Assembly: GCA_907163375.1 (NCBI GenBank)
Contig: CAJQUW010002130.1
Location: forward strand, 62,001-126,000
Direction: 5' to 3'
From: Prostheceraeus crozeri
Lineage: Eukaryota > Platyhelminthes > Polycladida > Euryleptidae
Length of the DNA: 64,000 bases
How positions within the stretch are numbered: position 1 is the stretch's first letter; each line of letters starts with the position of its first letter. The position numbers and the translations under genes were made by a program. Below, one piece after another: positions 35,329 to 46,100 of this stretch. Below the pieces are notes generated by a model, which was not told where the DNA came from, did no database searches, and saw only the letters and a list, made by a program, of their open reading frames with translations.

Positions 35329-36225
35329 TCATAATTCCAATCGCATCTTTTGCAGAAAAATCTCACCTAGAACTACTTATGCATTTTCTAAACTTCTAAA
35401 ATTTCATTATCAGCACCATGAAATAAGTCTTGTCGATCGACGCCGCCAATTCTGTTCAAAATTCACTTAGATCAGATTCGATCGTAAATGCAGTTTCACT
35501 CTGTTAGCCTCGTCTACACAGTATGAAGCTTGCGATGATGCATTTGTCAATTGTTTCGTGACGTTCATTAATTTGATTGTGCACTAATCATCAGCGGATG
35601 CTTTCTTTACAGGCATGATTAACTGCTTAATGTGTTCTAGTGTTTTATTATGTAATTTGCCTACTTGAAGAACGAATGGTTTACTGAAGCAAAACAACAG
35701 AATGAGCGATTATGATTTCAGAGACAAGAGTGATTATTACAAAGTCTGATCGGATGTTATATTTTGTGTTGATTACTTTCACGTATCTGTCATGCATAAA
35801 TTGTGAAATGCAACAATGAATTGAAAACTTTTTGAATTGATTTATTACCATGTTGATAATGTTGTGGCACAGTCTCTGACCGTGAAATCTGCAAAGTAAT
35901 TGACATGCGCACGACGTGGGAATATGCAAAGTAAAAGCATGGTTAAAGAAGATGCCTGATTGAATAACAGAAGAGAATTTTTATGAAATCTGTATGCACA
36001 GAGGATGACTAAAAGTCAAAAAGTGTTATGTCTCGCTAATAAGACCATGAATTAATAAATAGCAAGTGACACATGATAATAATGATTCATAAATAACTTT
36101 AAACAGCATCTTCTTTTTTGTGATGAAAGTAATAATGAAAATATAGCCTTGCTGCTGAAATATAAAGTTGTCTTAATTTTCGCCAGTATGACCACCTGTT
36201 CACAGCAAAAGAATCATGCAGTTCA
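35329..36225. other. unannotated DNA
   Basis: No gene is seen; the minus frame 35681-35929 is not recognised. Confidence 0.45.
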
Positions 36226-36640
36226 TATAGTAGTAGTAGTAGTAAAATGTCTTTATTATAAAATGGAAATCACAAATTGCGGTATAATGCGCATACACAA
36301 GGCAAAAAAGTCACAAATGAAGGCAAAATAACAAACAAATGCAATTACTCAATTATAACTAACATTGTTCATTTAGTAGTCAAATGCAAGTACAAATAAA
36401 AGAAGATTGTCTTAATAGAGTCCGTGAGTATGGAACCTCAAAAAGACGTGAACGTAGGAATTGCCTTGGCACCATGTCGTGAAGGAGATTCTCACTGCTT
36501 GAAATTTCATCAAAATTTGTAAAGCAAAAGCCTGTCTCCTGATGCTGAATAAGGGAAAGGACGAACAATCACCATCAGTGCCACATATAATTCTGTGGGC
36601 TCGACGACGCACTTTTTCTAACTTTACATATACAAAACAA
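36226..36640 (-). pseudogene. 5'-truncated LINE: C-terminal ORF2 fragment, 3' UTR and ACT tail
   Basis: From about 36640 downward the minus strand reads LEKVRRRAHRIICG, the motif near the C-terminus of Jockey/CR1-type LINE proteins. After a frameshift comes HDMVPRQFLRSRLFEVPYSR, matching the final conserved patch. A non-coding 3' region follows, with aataaagacatttt, then a short (ACT)n run (plus strand tagtag at 36226-36244). Microsatellite tails after an AATAAA-like signal are typical of LINE 3' ends. Endonuclease and reverse-transcriptase parts are absent, as expected of 5' truncation during target-primed insertion. The same LEx(L/V)xRRAHRIICG motif occurs in the LINE at 56847-58142. Confidence 0.75.
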
Positions 36641-36665
36641 TATATATACATAAACATAACAATAA

Positions 36666-36948
36666 CATATGCAAAATAATATGTACAGCATGTTGTAAAA
36701 TTTATGTCGGCAGTACTGTGGGCCATCTACGTGTGCGAATAGAAGAGCATCTCACACGCAAGGAATCTCGCATCCACAAACATCTTCAAGCTTGCTTATC
36801 AAATTACGTGTTGCCTCCGCAGATTTCCAAAACAATTTATGACTCCAATGCCATCAATCTGCGTTTCAGAGAAGCTATATCAAAATCATTAAGACCCACT
36901 CTGAATTATAGAGACGAAAACTGTGAGTTCCAAACATTGATATTTTGA
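36666..36948 (+). pseudogene. Penelope-like element fragment, GIY-YIG endonuclease domain
   Basis: A plus-strand frame reads CTACCKIYVGSTVGHLRVRI, then EEHLTRKESRIHKHLQAC, and ends with FREAISKSLRPTLNYRDEN before a stop at 36946-36948. The KIYVGST...LR.RI.EH pattern is the core of a GIY-YIG nuclease, with the conserved Arg and the later Glu (REA) in place, and the C-x2-C-like cysteines just before it suit Penelope-like elements. No reverse transcriptase precedes it, because the LINE fragment lies immediately upstream. GIY-YIG domains also occur in other retroelements, so the class is probable, not certain. Confidence 0.65.
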
Positions 36949-37584
36949 AAATTTTTGTCTGATCCTTTTTCCGTGAGCAGGCCGTCATACCGGCGAAAAT
37001 TTGGATAAAATATTATTTCAGCAGCAAGGCTTTATTTTCAATAGTATATTACACTGTTCAAAATAGTAAATTCATTGAGTAAAATCCATGTGATGTGGCT
37101 GAACCTACTTAATTCTACTGATACTGTTTCGGGGAAGCAAATGAGCGCGCAACCAAACATCTTCGCCATATGCACACACGCATGTAATACTGAACGCATG
37201 CGTTCATGCGGGGTTAGATCGCTCATGCAAACTCAATTGCTCGAGAAAGAATTTTTGTTGGCGTGACTTAGCTTTGCAATCAGCTTCCCAATGCCGCTTA
37301 CCATGATCAATGCAATGTTAAGACCTAGGAGGTGCTGGAACATCTGATTTAATACTTTTTCATTAAGTTGCTTCTTGCTTGTGATCATGGTCGAGTAATA
37401 AGAAGTCATAAAGCAGAGTCGAGTAATAAAGAAAATTGATGTGAAAGATTCGATGACAATATTGAAAGGTAAATATAGTGATATCGTCACTGACAGATAA
37501 AACATGAGAATCATTCATTTCCGCTGATAAGGATGGGAATTCCGCTAAAATGTTCAATAACTTGCTAAGACAAAGTGAAATGGC
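36949..37584. other. unannotated DNA
   Basis: The minus frame 37233-37514 is hydrophobic and unrecognised. No other structure is seen. Confidence 0.4.
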
Positions 37585-37592
37585 ATCAGAAC

Positions 37593-39014
37593 TAGGGTTT
37601 TCAAAATCCCGACTTTTTCTGATCCCGGATCCCGGGATTTATCCTAGCAAGCTTATTGCAATTACTGATGGTATACTTTGGTTAACGCAGGCTGAACAGT
37701 ACATACCGGGCGCAAGGTTTGGCCAAAACTTGGGACAAAACCCAAAACCCAAGCCCAAGTTTCAATGCATGAGTAGAATCAAGTAAACGAAGTGCATTCT
37801 TTGCATTTTGTGCAGACATGAATATCCTTCTATAGAACAAAATTCCTATTGGACCCATGAGAAGTGTGGTATTAGTGTGAAACAATTATTTATTGCAATG
37901 ACTGTAATTAGTAGCCTAAGCATATGTGCTACGTTACAAAGCTTTCCTTTATTTCAACCTACACTGATATACTGACTAATTGAAGATTTTTGATTAAATA
38001 ATGATTGAAGAGCAATTGTTTTCACTTTATCATTCAGAAATATATATAGACTCAATAAATATTATAGCTGCTTAGTGAGTGCAGGGTTAAACACACTTAG
38101 AATACGAAAGTGGAATAAATTCATATTTAGATAAATGTCGGCTATCGCAGAAAGTTGAATGGTGTGAAGATAACTGCGAAGATATATAATATATGAAATA
38201 CATAAAAATTCAATATGCACAAATGCAGCATAATACATGCAAGCTTACAGCAACTACAATATGTGCGATCTTTCAATGCGTGGCATTGTCAAGCCCAAAA
38301 TGTAACATCCAATCATCACAAGTGTTTCATTTTTGAAATGTTCTGTGAATTGAGTGGAATTTTGATTAAAAAAATTAAAAAATTATGCTCTTATCATGTA
38401 GTTCTCTCAAGATTCAAATCAAAATATCAACTTTATAACTTTATTTCTGTAGTTCCTAGATGCAGCATTAATAGTGCAGCAGACCCAAGTTTTGTATCAC
38501 TTACCCAAGGTCTACCCAAAACTCGAGGTCCAACCTTGCCGGGCGTTGTTTTAAATTCTTAGACGAGTATTTTGAACGATGCACTGCACTACACAACTCT
38601 ATGTATCAGATAGACATATGCCTAAACAAAGTTTTATGCCTGAACAAACTTTTGGTTTTAATATATCAATGGAATTAAATAATTTTTGGCATACTGCACA
38701 AAGTTACACTAAAATTGATTACAGTATATGATGAAAATTTATGAATAAGTAATACACAGTTACATGTAATCATAAGACTATCGTGTCTGATTTATTCTTG
38801 ATAGTTAAGGATATGTTGATAATGAAAAAGGGAAAAGTTTCAAATATAACAATATATCGTAACTTGCAACAATTAGTTACGTTTATATTCATTGCTACTT
38901 CCTTGTTACTCCATCTTCATGCAGCCTAAATGCCTAAAAACATGTTAACGAATCCCGTAATTCTGAATCCCACAAAAATGCGATAATCCCCGGAAACCCG
39001 GATTGAAAACCTTA
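37593..39014. mobile_element. hAT-like non-autonomous element with perfect 8-bp TSD
   Basis: Left end TAGGGTTTTCAAAATCCCG and right end (reverse complement TAAGGTTTTCAATCCGGG) are similar, and the perfect 8-bp duplication atcagaac flanks them at 37585-37592 and 39015-39022. TAGGG ends with an 8-bp duplication are standard hAT features. Both subterminal regions are rich in CCGGG words within otherwise AT-rich DNA. Frames inside (such as 37550-37786 and 38215-38562) do not resemble hAT transposase, so it is non-autonomous. The terminal chemistry resembles the element at 8359-9774, but the TIR sequences are different. Confidence 0.88.
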
Positions 39015-39022
39015 ATCAGAAC

Positions 39023-39956
39023 GGCTTAAAAAGAATTCTTCATAATATAACATTTCAAACTACGCCATGCCAAAGTTTTTTGTCCAACAGATAATGTCTA
39101 ATCTCTCCTTAACATTTCCTACAACGCTGTGTAAAGATGAATTTGTAGTCTTTCTGTACAGACGCTGAATTTGTATCAAGAATGCGGTGAATATAAGAAA
39201 GACAAGCATTCTGTGGGTTTATGAGTAATTGCCGTAAGGCCTTTCGTCGACTATTTGGTGTTTTCAGTCGATAAAAATATGAAGGTACATGTATATGAAA
39301 ATAAGATGTGTCTAAAAATGATATGATGATGATCGCCACGGAAGAGAAAATGTGATTGTTAGGAACAATAAAAGTAGCGACTGTCGCTAAAGTTTGGCAG
39401 CAGCTGAAGTCTACGTGAGCGGTTAAAGATAAAAGGTGGATACAAATGCTGATACATTTAATCATGAGAAAAAATAGACAAGCTGTAGCTGCAACTTTAA
39501 TTTACAAAGAAGCGTAGATTTGCTAGAGAGGAAATTCAAGTGTGCGATTAACAGAGCAATCAAAATAGATATGCATTATGATGATATTATGGTCAAAGGA
39601 ATAAAACGCCACGCAATATCTTCTTCTCCTCCCTTGAGGTCACTACAGGACACAGACATCTAATGAAATTTTCAGTATCTTTGCGTTGATAAAATCAACT
39701 TAAATAGAGCTCATCATGTCACAGGTTGGTTGACAGCGCCATATAAAGCAGCTGAAGCCATATCGTAATTTCAAATAACTATTAATGAAATTATACGCTA
39801 GATCGATTAAGTCTCCATACAAAAGAATTCCGGCAGATAGGAATCGATCGAACAAACTTCTCAAACAATTTATTTTGATTAAGTTTCATTTAATTTGAAT
39901 AACAGCAAATGCGCATATATATGGTGTTGGAGAATATGAAAACATATTCTCATAAA
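39023..39956. other. unannotated DNA
   Basis: The minus frame 39109-39465 (118 codons) contains one hydrophobic stretch and a basic C-terminal part; it is not recognised. No element is seen. Confidence 0.4.
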
Positions 39957-40410
39957 AGAAAAAAACCCACTTACTGCAACTATTATTAAACAATGTAAGA
40001 ATGTAATTAAAGCCAGGTTGACCAAACATTTCAGAGCTAAATGGATCAACGACGCCAAAAGAAGCGTGCTGGAACTGGAACCAACACAATTTGATTGCTC
40101 CATAAAGCATTATCTGACTCAAAATTTAGCACACAAATTTATTGCACCATTGCACCAATGCATTGTTAAAGAGGATGTGCGGAAATTATAAATTAGCGCC
40201 AAGAGCTATTGGATGTTATATAAATATGTTAGAATATGAAATAGATTATGCAGCGTATGCAATTATAAAACAATAGAAACTGTATTTCATTTAATTTGTG
40301 AATGTTTAATGTATGAAGATGTCAGGCTTTGCTGCACACCACTTATTAATGCTTCGAAGCATAATTTCCATGATTTATTAGATAGACTGAATCTGCGAAG
40401 CATTGAATAA
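39957..40410 (+). pseudogene. LINE C-terminal relic with Cys-His motif
   Basis: One plus-strand frame, interrupted by two stops (after DVRKL and after KYVRI), runs to a terminal TAA at 40408-40410. It reads NVIKARLTKHFRAKWINDAK near the start and CSVCNYKTIETVFHLICECL followed by MYEDVR near the end. The C-x2-C...E...H....C..Y..R pattern is the C-terminal zinc-knuckle-like motif found after the reverse transcriptase in several animal LINE lineages. It belongs to a LINE different from the fragment at 36.2-36.6 kb. The reverse transcriptase is missing. A CACTGTAAATCGCT element fragment follows 12 bp downstream. Confidence 0.6.
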
Positions 40411-40422
40411 ATGAGCAAATAC

Positions 40423-40550
40423 ACTGTAAATCGCTGGATACGAAAATTAAATGCAGATTGATACCAAATTCACATACAATTTGAAACTAACAATTGATAC
40501 CATATTTACAGAGATTTGGCATGTTTTTCATTAGTGAAAATGATGTCAGA
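40423..40550 (+). mobile_element. CACTGTAAATCGCT element, left-end fragment
   Basis: The first 30 bp match the left end of the element at 61433 exactly (TACACTGTAAATCGCT then ggatacgaaaatta). After that, 'acatacaatttgaaac-aac', 'attgatacca' and 'atttggcatgtttttcat' match in order. Similarity fades by about 40550 and no right end is found nearby, so it is a truncated or solo-end copy. Confidence 0.75.
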
Positions 40551-40830
40551 ACTAATGCCATGTTGGTTATCTGACTGCAATATCGAGTGAATCAGTGACT
40601 GCCGCTCAACTGCAATAAACAAATAAACCCTGTTTTATTCGGAAGCACATTAGGCAACGCCTGTCTTCCACGCGACCGAGTTTGTCCTACTTTCATTCTT
40701 CTGTTCTGAGTGTTTAGCAAGAATGCAGAGTGTAACCATCTTCAAGTCTTGGACTTGACTGACCAGAGTTTTAACCATGGGCGATCAAAAACTAATTGCA
40801 ATTATTTGACTGATGACCTTTATTTGGAAC
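40551..40830. other. unannotated DNA
   Basis: 40635-40705 shares a weak repeat with 26440-26520. Nothing else is seen. Confidence 0.4.
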
Positions 40831-41599
40831 CAGGGATGCGGAGTCCTATCATTTTGATAGGACTCCGACTCAGACTCCGGCTTTTGATAGGACTCCGACT
40901 CCGGGTGGCAAGTATAGAAAGCCTAGTTTTTTTGAAAAAAATGAACTGGTGACCTACATCATAGATCATTACAGGCTAACCTGAACCTATTTTAAGTGAT
41001 CATTGCTGTATCAATTATCAATCATTTTCAATAATAGTTTATCAAATGTCGCTTTAAGTTGGATGCATACGACTCGGCTCCTCCCATCTTGTTGATGTGT
41101 GCTTCACACGGTTTTTCTCCAGTCTGCCAGGCAGGAAAATCCCCATCCTTCTCCAAAAAATATGAGTGCACTTTCGATTTTTATATGCGCTTTGGAGGAG
41201 CCATCACACACGCTTAACGTGAGGGTAATAGGTAATGTTCTCAAACAAACTAATATTTCATTTTCGTCTCTGATGTGACCTTTGGTGCGTAGGTGTGATC
41301 GAGGCTAGGAAGGCTTGTCTTCTCTACTAAATCACCGAGTGAAAAGACAATCATTTTTCCACTATCATGGTTCATTCCCTCAACTATTACAAGCTTTGCA
41401 TGTACTGCTGTTTCTGTACTTCTGTTTGACGGAGAAAGTTGACATCAAGTCAGTGACAGTTATGTACGAGGACAGATAATTTGTGTCATATCTCGGGTCT
41501 AGTTACAGGCCGGAGTCCGGAGTCCCATCATTTGATAGGACTCCGACTCCAGCAAAAATGAAAGGACTCTGGGACTCCAACTCTCACTCCGCATCATTG
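40831..41599. mobile_element. hAT-like MITE
   Basis: The left end is CAGGGATGCGGAGTCC, a typical hAT-style terminus. The right end read in reverse complement is CAATGATGCGGAGTGAGAG. Subterminal 'ggagtcc' and 'gataggactccgactc' words are reiterated at both ends (40851-40905 and 41510-41580). The 8-bp flanks tttggaac (40823-40830) and gttggaac (41600-41607) differ at one position, so a mutated target duplication is likely. At 769 bp with no transposase it is non-autonomous. Confidence 0.75.
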
Positions 41600-41607
41600 G
41601 TTGGAAC

Positions 41608-42138
41608 CCAGGTCTCCCGTAAGCAGACGACAAGGTGTACGGTACCACAAGGCTGCAGAGCGGTGCACTCAGCCAACAAGTCATCAAGAATTTCAGACTT
41701 CTGAAATCCGCACGAAATCGACGAGGTCTGGAATATAATGAAATTATCCATTCTCATGTTTCTCAAATTAAGCTGATACAAGTAACTTACAAAAAATAAC
41801 GTTGCTCAGGGACATGCATGTCTTGATAAAATCTAATGTACTCGCATATTCTGTTCCGAAATTTTTCATTTTTAGGTTTCTGTATAAAGTGCTTGGGGAT
41901 TCGATGCATTCACAAAAGATTCGATAAAATCATACCGTTAATAGATTTGAATCTTCGCTGTAATCACCGTAATTGCTACGTCTTGCTTGTTTCTTGATAT
42001 AACCACATTCATTGAAACACAGCGATCATCTTTCAATGATTCATCATCCATAGTTTTCTTTATTTTTTGACACATGAATATGCATCATTTGAAAATGTCA
42101 GAGAAGTCCGACATTCTACAGGCATGAAGGACTGAACC
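41608..42138. other. unannotated DNA
   Basis: No gene or element is seen. Confidence 0.45.
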
Positions 42139-42647
42139 CACAGAATTATGTTGTTTATGCTCGTCACTTTAATAGAAGTGCAAATAGATTCAAAGCAATG
42201 GCACATGCAGGAACCTACTAAGTGGGCAAAACCAAATTTTAATGCCTTGCAGAGATAGGAAAAATAGTCGTGCGTCGCTTGCGGATTGTTGTGGATTCCT
42301 TCAAAATGCTCCGATCGCGGCGATTCCCTCAGATTCGAAGAATTCAGATCATTGCGCAAAAGTTCTATCGATAATGTTGATCCTTCATTAAATCATACTT
42401 AAAAGTTAGCAGGCGCACGAAAACCGTTCACAAACTTCTCTGTAGAACTTGACATCAACTGTGTCTCTTTGCTGTGTGATCCGGTTGATAACAGTCACTG
42501 AAACTTCGCACAATTTGGCGTATTTATCGTTGAATTGGCTGCTCATTGTTCGATTGCTATGGTATAATGTCAGCAGATATGGCCAATTGATAGGCATTAC
42601 AGTGTTTCGAGTCAAACAGAAGAAGAGACGATCTGTCTAATTTTGTG
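42139..42647 (+). mobile_element. CACAGAATTA-family element, copy E
   Basis: Ends are CACAGAATTA on the left and TAATTTTGTG on the right (one mismatch when inverted); length is 509 bp. The body matches copy A closely. The flanking 8-mers differ (actgaacc left, tttacagc right), so there is no target duplication of its own. Instead, the right flank equals the left flank of copy A. Minus-strand frames shared with A and C read AKLCEVSVTVINRITQQRD and FEGIHNNPQATHDYFSYLC. Confidence 0.85.
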
Positions 42648-43004
42648 TTTACAGCTTCCAGTGTCTGACTATGAAAGGATGCAGATGCCTCACTGCACTT
42701 TCAGAGATTTACGGTTATTATCACTTCTCTTTACATATAAAATCATTTGACTAAATAACTTAAAAAACATCGACTAACGGCAAGAATTTGCAACAATGAT
42801 GGATTTCAGTAATTTGACTATTCCCAAGATCTAGCAGCAATGCCTTAATCAGCGCGTAGCCGAGCAGCTGAAATCGCTGTTCATTCTTGACCAACTAATT
42901 TAGAGAAACCGAACAGTTGGTTTTCCATGAAAACAATCATCTCCTATCGCTAGCACATGAATTCTGCATATATCATCATTTATGTATTATCATCTCGAAC
43001 TTGT

Positions 43005-43127
43005 GGGGCGAAACACAGTGTCTACGGCTGCCAAGGAATCTCTGTACTTAAACTGTTCAAATTTGAGAACATTTCCTATTCAGTGTCCACGCGAACTGGC
43101 ACTCTGCAGTCTCTATGATTATCAAAT
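43005..43127 (+). repeat. dispersed repeat X, copy 4
   Basis: 43005-43080 is the reverse complement of about 21650-21715, with words such as 'gtctacggctg-caaggaa' and 'cttaaactgttcaa'. 43095-43125 repeats 'gcgaactggcactctgca' in the same orientation as copy 3. Thus it is copy 3's right half without the central part. Confidence 0.5.
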
Positions 43128-46100
43128 GTTTGAATCTGTAAATTTGATGCATTTGAGTTCACGTGATTCAAGCGCCCAAGTGAAAGAACTCATGCGGGAT
43201 GTGTATGCTCGCATTTGTCTCAGAACAATGTGAATTGCAAAATGTTTACAAATGCTGTTATTCATTTACTTTCATATCTTCATAGTTTCACTTAAAATTC
43301 TGGGTACACGCATTTTCCCGCTGATCAGGATGAGTCTCAAAACCCTGAGCTGAGCCGATACAGAAACTATTATGAAACTTCATTCGCAGCCAATCTGTTT
43401 TATGCCAATATTTGCATAAAACAATCATGCGAAGTTCAAATGAGCTTTATGTTTCATATCAAACTATTTACTCATTTGCTGTTACAGGCCGGAGAAGGTT
43501 ACTTACTGTAATTGAGATCAAATATATTCATTCATTATATTATCGAAGACAATGCAAAATGAAGGCAATAAAGAGAGAGAATAATAATGTATGTTTGCTT
43601 AACAAATATCCTTCAATTCATTTGTTTTTAATAATGTTCCACTGAATCTACATGTACACAATTCCCTTTAAGCTCTGAAATCAATTTCATAATAGGATTT
43701 AGTTCTCCTGTCAAGAAATTATGAGAATTTGATCATGTTCTTGCATCATCCAATCCACGATAAAAATAGCAAAAACGTAAAAAATGAAGAAAAATATATT
43801 TAATCGTCTGTTTCTCCTATTGCTGTCCATCTCTGATGCACTAGATCCCGAAGTCAAATTCATTTTTGTTTTCTGAAAGTAAAAAATTGATGTCACATTG
43901 GCTTGACGCAATTAAATATTGAGAACCTTCACAAACTGAAAATGCTGTTCAAAATAGAATTTCTACTTTTTCCTACATTTTCTGTAAATGCAAAAAATGA
44001 AAGGAATTTCTGCATTGTCTGATGTCCCGTACATGTACAAACTGAAGAGCACCTTATAATCAATTACATCGCACATCTGTTTACAAACATCTCAAGAAGT
44101 GCAGCAATTTTCCAAGCAATTACATGGAAATCTGCAGGAGACACTGAATATGCAATTCTCTGGAAAATCAGAACAAATTTTAGTTTCACAGTTTCGGATG
44201 ATCATGTATCATTTTTCCTTCTATTTCTCTGCTGAAATCAATTTGATTTTTTGGATAACACTTAATTAGTTTGCCATATTGTTAACCCAATGGGGAATTG
44301 TTCATTGTAAATCTCAAATCTGGCAATTTGCAATACCAGTAGGGAAAATTACTCCAATACGGTAAGTGTGTGCATAGATAAGGATTGATGCGATTGCAAT
44401 CACTATATGGAACTTCCACCTATGGCACCAATTGCTTTTTCTGCATTTCTGCATTACATGGAATCAGAACGCATATCAAAAATATGGCCCCATGTAACAT
44501 AATACGTGTATTAACATGGATTTTTGAGGGCAGCAGTGCAGGACACTTGAGGCCTCGAAGCAGACGAGGATTTCTTCTATTGTCTTGCTCGTCTAGGGCA
44601 AATGTTAGGTTCAAAGGTTAGCTTCACAAAGCCTTCGTTGTTCATTGTCTTAAGTATACATTTCAGCCTAGAGAACTAAAATTGTCATAACACTCGATCG
44701 TAGCAGCCACAAGCTTGCATGCGTCACCAGCGGTCTTGCTAAGTAAGCGTGAGCGCTTTCAAAAATCAGCATATTGACTGATCTATGAATCTGATTCATG
44801 AGATGACAATATGATTCCTTGAATTTTATTTATTTTCTGTTTCTTTGTGCCAACCTGTATAATTTTTATGTGTTTCAATGTAATTTTGCGATTTTCATTC
44901 CTATCCATATATACGCGACTAATGCCACTGTCACTAATGTCCAATAACCATTGTGATTATACGAATATTTCTATGAAATTTTATCTTGTCTTTCTATAAG
45001 GACAAGATAAAAAATATTGCATGTAAAGTCAATTTATGAACTTATGTGAATTATCCGCTTTCTATTTTGAATATCGATCATACGGGTGTTTCAGCATGTC
45101 AGAGTGCGTACATACACCGGCTAATATTCACTTAAATGTTACTTTTCAATCACCTTTGTTGAAGCAGTGATATTCGACATTTTATCTACAGAGTGGTGAC
45201 TGGAGTAAGGTCGAATAGGCTTTGTTATACCACAGTCTTGACAATGTTTGACATCTAAGTCTAGATCTCCTTTGGTGTCAAAATATAACTTGTAGTAATA
45301 TACGCCGCTGAACTATGAAGTAACTGCATTTTATTGTATGGATTGCAATTTGAAGTTTTGTGTTAATATGTAAAATCCTTGTCTTCTACTCCCGGATGAC
45401 ATAGACCGATGGTCAAAGGAAACTGCATCGGAGTACACACACATTTTATCGATAGACACTTGGCCTATTCCCAACTACTTCTCATTTTCATGAAACATCG
45501 GAGAACAATGATCGCCGGATAGTTCTGGAAAGAAATCCTGTCAATGAAAGTGATGACATTATTATTCAAGAATAGATTTGAGTCATTTACTAAATGTGAA
45601 TCAATCATCTCGTCTGTCAATTTATGGTCGGATATTCTCACAACGGCTCATTTGATTTGAAAAATAGAGTCATTTATTGTACTACTTCCGAATTCCAGAG
45701 TTAACATCAAAATCAGAGGGGAATGATGTTTACTTGGTTGATATCTTTAGATTAAATCTTTATGATAGGAAAGGGATTATGCTCAAGGGATTACATAAAT
45801 CTACATAAATCGACGAATACGTCTGATTCAAACGAGAAAAAGTTTCATAGATATCAGAGATTATCAAAAGCTGCTATAAGAATTACAATGAATTTATTGT
45901 TGTCATCAGATAATTTCATCTAATTGATTATTGATGTTAGCCGTCGAATGATCACAATTAATTAATTGATTGATTATTGATTGCTATGCATGGCTGCCAT
46001 CAAGGGAAACACTTGACACCCTAAACATATCTTATCACAAACAAACTGTCAACTTCCAAGATTCTAGAGCACTGATAGGAGACTCTTTGCTCATTTAGTA

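Noticed and set aside
36226-36246. stand-alone TAG microsatellite
   Set aside because: It lies at the 3' end of a minus-strand LINE after an AATAAA-type signal and is better explained as the LINE tail.
44979-45012. microRNA precursor
   Set aside because: 12-bp arms with a 10-nt loop are too short.
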